A stretch of DNA of 26,646 nt. Origin: an uncultured Lachnospiraceae bacterium. Its GTDB lineage: Bacteria; Bacillota; Clostridia; Lachnospirales; Lachnospiraceae. Every line of letters begins with the position of its first letter. The first letter of the stretch is position 1. This document shows, piece by piece, positions 23,207 through 26,646 of the stretch. The position numbers and the translations under genes were made by a program. Where the stretch lies: NCBI GenBank assembly GCA_910579325.1, contig CAJTTU010000041.1:1-26646 (forward strand), given 5' to 3'. Under the pieces are notes generated by a model that searched no databases, had not been told where the DNA came from, and saw only the letters and a program-made list of their open reading frames with translations.

Positions 23207-24391
23207 ATGTTTCAGTTACTGTTGATGATTATTTATCTGGCGTTTATCAGTCTAGGGCTTCCGGATTCTCTTTTGGGTTCGGCATGGCCTGCCATGTATC
23301 AGGAGTTTTCCGTGCCTGTCTCCTATGCGGGCGGTATTTCCATGATTATCGCCGGGGGAACCATTGTGTCCAGTCTGCAAAGCGACAGGCTGACAAGAAG
23401 ATTTGGGACAGGATTGGTTACGGCTGTCAGTGTGCTGATGACCGCCGCCGCGCTGTTCGGATTTTCGGTCAGCCATTCTTTTATTGCTCTGTGCTTTTGG
23501 GCTATTCCTTACGGACTGGGAGCCGGCAGCGTGGACGCTTCCCTGAATAATTATGTTGCTCTTCATTTTGCCAGCAGGCATATGAGCTGGCTGCACTGTA
23601 TGTGGGGCGTCGGTACTTCTCTGGGACCATATATTATGGGATACGCTCTGACCGGCGGGCAGGGCTGGAATATGGGCTATCGTTATATCGCCGTTCTCCA
23701 GGTTGTTCTGACGGCCGTGCTGTTGTGCAGTCTGCCGCTGTGGAAAAAACAGGGTACGTCCGGCGGGGAGCGGCCTGACGGAGAGGGCGGCAGTCAGTCT
23801 CTGTCTCTGCGTCAGATAGTCGTTATTCCAGGGGCACGGGAAGTGATGGTGACTTTTTTCTGTTACTGCGCTCTGGAACAGACAACCGGACTGTGGGCCA
23901 GCAGCTATCTTGTACTGTGCCGGGGACTTTCGGCGGAAACCGCCGCCGGTTTTGCCAGTCTGTTTTTTATCGGGATTACGGCGGGAAGGGCTATTGGAGG
24001 ATTCCTGACCATGAAGCTGAATGATACCCGGATGATCCGGCTTGGGCAGGGGGTGATTCTGGCAGGCATTGTACTTTTGCCGCTGCCTTTTGGCAGCGTA
24101 AGCGCACTGGCAGGGCTGATTCTTGTGGGGCTGGGCTGCGCGCCTGTTTACCCTTCTATTATCCATTCCACGCCGGAGCATTTTGGCGCTGATAAGTCCC
24201 AGGCCATGATCGGCGTGCAGATGGCTTCCGCCTATATGGGAACCTGTTTTATGCCGCCGATCTTCGGTTTTATCGCCAACCATATAAGCGTTTCGTTATT
24301 TCCGGCGTATTTGCTGGGAATATTGGTTTTGATGGGGGTGATGCATGAAAGGATGCTGGGGAAAGTCAGACGGAAGAAAAATATTGAATAA
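23207..24391 (+). CDS. Major facilitator superfamily transporter
   Basis: Polytopic inner-membrane carrier (394 aa) with about 12 hydrophobic segments and a polar central loop (KKQGTSGGERPDGEGGSQSL). The start is ATG 23207 with GGGAGG 8 nt before it; the frame is open from 23102 but that extension is hydrophilic and unlike the family. The N-terminal LGSAWPAMYQEFSVPVSYAG and the loop 2-3 basic motif SDRLTRRFGTG place it with MFS proteins often annotated as sugar or small-solute permeases. Its substrate cannot be read from sequence. It is divergent from the AraC-type regulator, which is its likely controller. Confidence 0.87.
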   Translation: MFQLLLMIIYLAFISLGLPDSLLGSAWPAMYQEFSVPVSYAGGISMIIAGGTIVSSLQSDRLTRRFGTGLVTAVSVLMTAAALFGFSVSHSFIALCFWAIPYGLGAGSVDASLNNYVALHFASRHMSWLHCMWGVGTSLGPYIMGYALTGGQGWNMGYRYIAVLQVVLTAVLLCSLPLWKKQGTSGGERPDGEGGSQSLSLRQIVVIPGAREVMVTFFCYCALEQTTGLWASSYLVLCRGLSAETAAGFASLFFIGITAGRAIGGFLTMKLNDTRMIRLGQGVILAGIVLLPLPFGSVSALAGLILVGLGCAPVYPSIIHSTPEHFGADKSQAMIGVQMASAYMGTCFMPPIFGFIANHISVSLFPAYLLGILVLMGVMHERMLGKVRRKKNIE

Positions 24392-24485
24392 TATCCTCCG
24401 GAACCAGCGCTTCCACCTGAAGCGGTTCGCCTGTAAAAGGTTGCAGAAAACAGACCCTCCGGGCGTGAAGTGTCGTTCGCTTCAT
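24366..24485 (-). pseudogene. C-terminal relic of an RluA-family pseudouridine synthase
   Basis: The minus frame from ATG 24485 to TGA 24368-24366 encodes 39 residues containing TLHARRVCFLQPFTGEPLQV and EALVPEDI. This is the characteristic C-terminal end of RluA/RluD-type rRNA pseudouridine synthases, whose pattern is roughly LHA..L.F.HP.TGE.L..EAPLPEDM. The catalytic domain is missing: a TGA lies 14 codons upstream of the ATG and no further similarity is seen. The relic overlaps the last 26 nt of the MFS gene. Family recognition is from memory and was not searched. Confidence 0.75.
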
Positions 24486-24594
24486 TGCGGAGTGTCCGGG
24501 AAAACGCGCTGCTGACGCATTATGTCAGATGTATTCCATCTTTCTGCTTCCATAATGATGAGAAATTTTTGGGGAGATTTGAGGAAAAAAATGC

Positions 24595-24622
24595 TTGTAT
24601 TTTTTACGAAACGTGCTATAAT
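24595..24622 (+). promoter_or_regulatory. Promoter of the tRNA-Ala gene
   Basis: TTGTAT (24595-24600), a 16-nt spacer and a perfect TATAAT (24617-24622) preceded by TGC, giving an extended -10. It lies about 30 nt before the tRNA. Confidence 0.7.
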
Positions 24623-24653
24623 ATCATTTGCAAAGGATATTTTCTTATAGAAA

Positions 24654-24726
24654 GGGGCATTAGCGCAGTTGGGAGCGCGCAACATTCGCATTGTTGAGGC
24701 CAGGGGTTCGAATCCCCTATGCTCCA
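24654..24726 (+). tRNA. tRNA-Ala, anticodon CGC
   Basis: The 73-nt cloverleaf folds completely. Acceptor GGGGCAT/ATGCTCC contains the G3-U70 pair that identifies tRNA-Ala; D stem GCGC/GCGC; anticodon stem CAACA/TGTTG with loop TTCGCAT (anticodon CGC, reading GCG); T stem AGGGG/CCCCT with loop TTCGAAT; discriminator A. The CCA end is not encoded. It sits alone with its own promoter and terminator. Confidence 0.95.
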
Positions 24727-24734
24727 TAAAAAGA

Positions 24735-24787
24735 CGAAGTTCCGAACCGGATGAGATTCATCGAAAGCGTTTGGAACTTTGTTTTTT
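24735..24787 (+). terminator. Terminator of the tRNA-Ala gene
   Basis: CGAAGTTCC (24735-24743) pairs with GGAACTTTG (24773-24781), then TTTTTT. An inner hairpin GATGA/TCATC lies between the arms. It starts 8 nt after the tRNA. Confidence 0.75.
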
Positions 24788-24829
24788 GTACTATAGAAAA
24801 TGGAAGAAAGCGGGGCAGGGAACCGTATT

Positions 24830-25087
24830 ATGGCCGAAAAAATAAAAAATGTGTTTTATATACTAAGCAATGCCGCCGTTTTGGCCGGATTGATTATTTT
24901 CGCGGTTGGTGTTTATTACGCGGTTGTAAAGGCAGGGATTCCCTTCCAGGATCCGCCGCCGGAATTGCAGATTCAATATGCGGTTAACGCAGGCATCGGA
25001 GACGAGCTTTGCAGGACAGGGCTGTTCACGGTTTTGTATGGTCTGGCTTTTCGGCTGGTATGCCGGGCGGCAGGGAAAATTTTCTAG
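24830..25087 (+). CDS. Small two-TM membrane protein, function unknown
   Basis: 85-aa protein starting at ATG 24830 (MAEKIKNVFYILSNAAVLAG), with AGGG about 9 nt upstream; an earlier ATG at 24800 has no ribosome site. It has two hydrophobic segments (about 8-33 and 62-79) separated by a polar loop with KAGIPFQDPPPE. I do not recognise a functional family, though short proteins of this layout with a GIPxQDP loop seem familiar in Lachnospiraceae. Its stop shares the CTAG at 25084-25087 with the stop of the convergent PAS gene. Confidence 0.6.
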   Translation: MAEKIKNVFYILSNAAVLAGLIIFAVGVYYAVVKAGIPFQDPPPELQIQYAVNAGIGDELCRTGLFTVLYGLAFRLVCRAAGKIF

Positions 25088-26646
25088 AATAACAGCCCGC
25101 CGCTCAGCTCCGCCAGCGTGTTCTCCCCCCAGCTGTAATTGGTCAGATAGCTGCCCTTAAACAGCTGGGCATATTTTTCGTCGCCGGAAAGATAGTCATA
25201 CAGGTCGCACCGCACCATCTCCGTAACGATCCGGCGTTTTCCGTCCACGGCTTCCACGATCCCGGGGATGCCGTATTCCGCCAATGTGTTTTTCAGCCGC
25301 AGGGCGACCTTCCGGTACCGGGCCAGCGTCACGGGAGTTACCGGTTCATCCTCCCACAAAAAGCTGATGGCCTCCTCCGAGGTGACATAGCCGCCTCTGC
25401 GGTCAACCAGAAGGGCCAGCAGTTCTTTTGCTTTCTTATTCCGGAAGGGGATGGGCCTGCCGCCCACAAACACGTCGAAATAACCGAAGGTGCGGATGGA
25501 GGCCAGGGCGTTGTTCCGGCCGGGCTTCGGTTCTTTTGGTGCTTCCCTGTCCATATTATAGAGCATCACGTAGCGGGGAGAATTGCCGTCGGCGGATTTT
25601 TGGGAGCAGATGGCCTTGATCTGCCTTTGCGTCCCCGTATTCAGGTCAAAATAGGTAAATTCCGCCTCTCCGTTTCGGAGCAGCGCCTGAAATTCCTCGA
25701 AAGACGCCCGGCTGCGCTCCACAAAATTTTTCAGTGGGGTTCCTTTTTTCATCATCTGCAGCCATTCCTTTTTGGCAAATCCAAAAAACTCGCAGACATT
25801 GTCGCTGGCATAAAGGGGCGTCACAAGGTCATTTGTCACTTCAAAGGCGGCGATGCCGTCGGTAAACCGGGTTACCAGCTCCTTTAAATTTTCCTTCAGG
25901 GATCGATTCTCATTCCGCAGGGAATCCGTTTCCCGGGTATCCGGCATGCGCCTGCTGCAAAAAAGGCTGACAGAATCCTCGATTTTCAGGAAAATGCCGG
26001 TGTAGGTTCTGATGCTGCCGTCAGAGGAGCGGGCCTGGTAGCGGATCTGGGAGGGGCACAGGCCGGGCGCATCCTGTTTATGATACAGATAGGCGTCGAA
26101 AAAAGCCCGTACCTGCTGCCGGTCTTTCTCCGCTACCAGGTCACGGATGCATATGTCGGTCGCTTCCTCTAATTGCATGGGAATATCCTTCATCCACGGA
26201 AAAGCGGGCGTGGTCTGCCCGTGAAGATAGCGCACGGTGTGGTTGGCGAGGTCATATTCGAAAATCCTGTCATATACGTCGGACAAAGCCTTGATATACC
26301 GCCGGGATTCCTTTGCCTTTTGCTCCTGGCGCCGTCTGGTGATATCCATGCAGACGCTCTGAAATTCTTCTGAGCCCTGGTCGCCGACGCATTTCGTAAC
26401 CCATCCGAACAGATAGGCCTTTGTGCCGTCGCAGCGCAGAACCGTGATTTCCCCGGCCATGGGGGAGTTCTGGCTGTAAATCCGGTTTAAGTAGAGGGCG
26501 AACCTGCGCCGTTCCTCCACGGGAAACATCAGGAAAATATTATCCCTGTAGAATTCCAGGTCGTCAGGACTGCCGTCTTCGGCGTCGGCGTCACAAAGGC
26601 CGAGGATCACCCGCATCTGCCGGTTCATGTAAGTGATCTTCGGCTG
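25084..26646 (-). CDS. PAS-domain sensor protein with C-terminal winged-helix DNA-binding domain (5' end outside window)
   Basis: The frame stays open through the right edge (upstream codons read QPKITYMNRQMR, typical within a PAS domain), so the gene is truncated by the window, with at least 520 codons visible. Several PAS-like units fill the visible N-terminal ~350 residues, including ITVLRCDGTKAYLFGWVTKC and YASDNVCEFFGFAKKEWLQM. After a Pro/Lys linker comes a winged helix of the OmpR/SARP type (IRTFGYFDVFVGG, RNKKAKELLALLVDRRGGYV, then a recognition-helix region with TPVTLARYRKVALRLKNTL). No receiver, kinase, GGDEF or BTAD repeat is seen, so it may be a one-component sensor-regulator. The small membrane protein gene is convergent with it. 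Confidence 0.8.
   Translation of the reverse strand, partial: QPKITYMNRQMRVILGLCDADAEDGSPDDLEFYRDNIFLMFPVEERRRFALYLNRIYSQNSPMAGEITVLRCDGTKAYLFGWVTKCVGDQGSEEFQSVCMDITRRRQEQKAKESRRYIKALSDVYDRIFEYDLANHTVRYLHGQTTPAFPWMKDIPMQLEEATDICIRDLVAEKDRQQVRAFFDAYLYHKQDAPGLCPSQIRYQARSSDGSIRTYTGIFLKIEDSVSLFCSRRMPDTRETDSLRNENRSLKENLKELVTRFTDGIAAFEVTNDLVTPLYASDNVCEFFGFAKKEWLQMMKKGTPLKNFVERSRASFEEFQALLRNGEAEFTYFDLNTGTQRQIKAICSQKSADGNSPRYVMLYNMDREAPKEPKPGRNNALASIRTFGYFDVFVGGRPIPFRNKKAKELLALLVDRRGGYVTSEEAISFLWEDEPVTPVTLARYRKVALRLKNTLAEYGIPGIVEAVDGKRRIVTEMVRCDLYDYLSGDEKYAQLFKGSYLTNYSWGENTLAELSGGLLF

Noticed and set aside
23252..24283. A 343-codon minus frame antisense to the MFS gene
   Set aside because: It is rich in His, Gln and Arg with no domain; the + frame encodes an obvious polytopic membrane protein.
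24482..24727. An 81-codon minus frame beginning MEHRGFEPLASTM across the tRNA
   Set aside because: This is the well-known artefact of translating the antisense strand of a tRNA; the tRNA is complete and fully paired.

Overview
The window looks like chromosomal DNA from an obligately anaerobic Firmicute, most likely a gut Lachnospiraceae/Clostridia member. This is inferred from a CIRCE/HrcA-controlled heat-shock operon preceded by hemW, a biotin-dependent Na+-pumping decarboxylase operon, an archaeal-type cofactor-independent phosphoglycerate mutase, a bile-salt-hydrolase-type enzyme, and consistently strong AGGAGG-like ribosome binding sites. No database search was possible; family names rest on motifs and remembered family sequences.

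Layout. 1-3.7 kb: a choloylglycine (bile salt) hydrolase on +, a shared bidirectional terminator, then a DUF362/ferredoxin protein and ApgM on -. 3.7-9.0 kb: a five-gene + operon encoding an acyl-CoA carboxyltransferase (12S/MmdA-like), an OadG-like gamma subunit, a separate biotin carrier, the OadB/MmdB beta Na+ pump, and a 5S/OadA-like oxaloacetate/pyruvate carboxyltransferase, closed by a strong terminator. Having two different carboxyltransferases beside one biotin carrier and one pump is the most interesting biochemical feature. 9.0-10.1 kb: a gene graveyard with a Fic-family gene carrying deletions, still behind a well-formed promoter with operator-like inverted repeats, and a C-terminal relic of a DUF4143-type ATPase. 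10.2-12.4 kb: an orphan methyl-accepting chemotaxis protein with its own promoter and terminator.

12.5-20.1 kb: a conserved housekeeping block hemW, then CIRCE-hrcA-grpE-dnaK-dnaJ-prmA, with structured RNA between dnaK and dnaJ. 20.2-24.4 kb: an accessory block with a SagB/ThcOx-type nitroreductase (+), a MurG-like GT-B glycosyltransferase and its upstream AraC-family regulator (- operon), and a divergent MFS transporter (+). The 3' ends of the nitroreductase and glycosyltransferase overlap by 140 nt. A 39-codon C-terminal relic of an RluA-family pseudouridine synthase lies antisense across the MFS 3' end. Together these suggest that the block was assembled by rearrangement.

24.6-26.6 kb: a tRNA-Ala(CGC) with promoter and hairpin terminator, a small two-TM membrane protein, and a PAS-sensor protein with a C-terminal winged helix that runs off the right edge.

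The strongest points are the housekeeping and decarboxylase gene calls. The most useful unusual observations are the dual-carboxyltransferase operon, the three gene relics, and the 140-nt convergent overlap. I did not find a convincing completely new system such as a CRISPR array, phage module or defence island.
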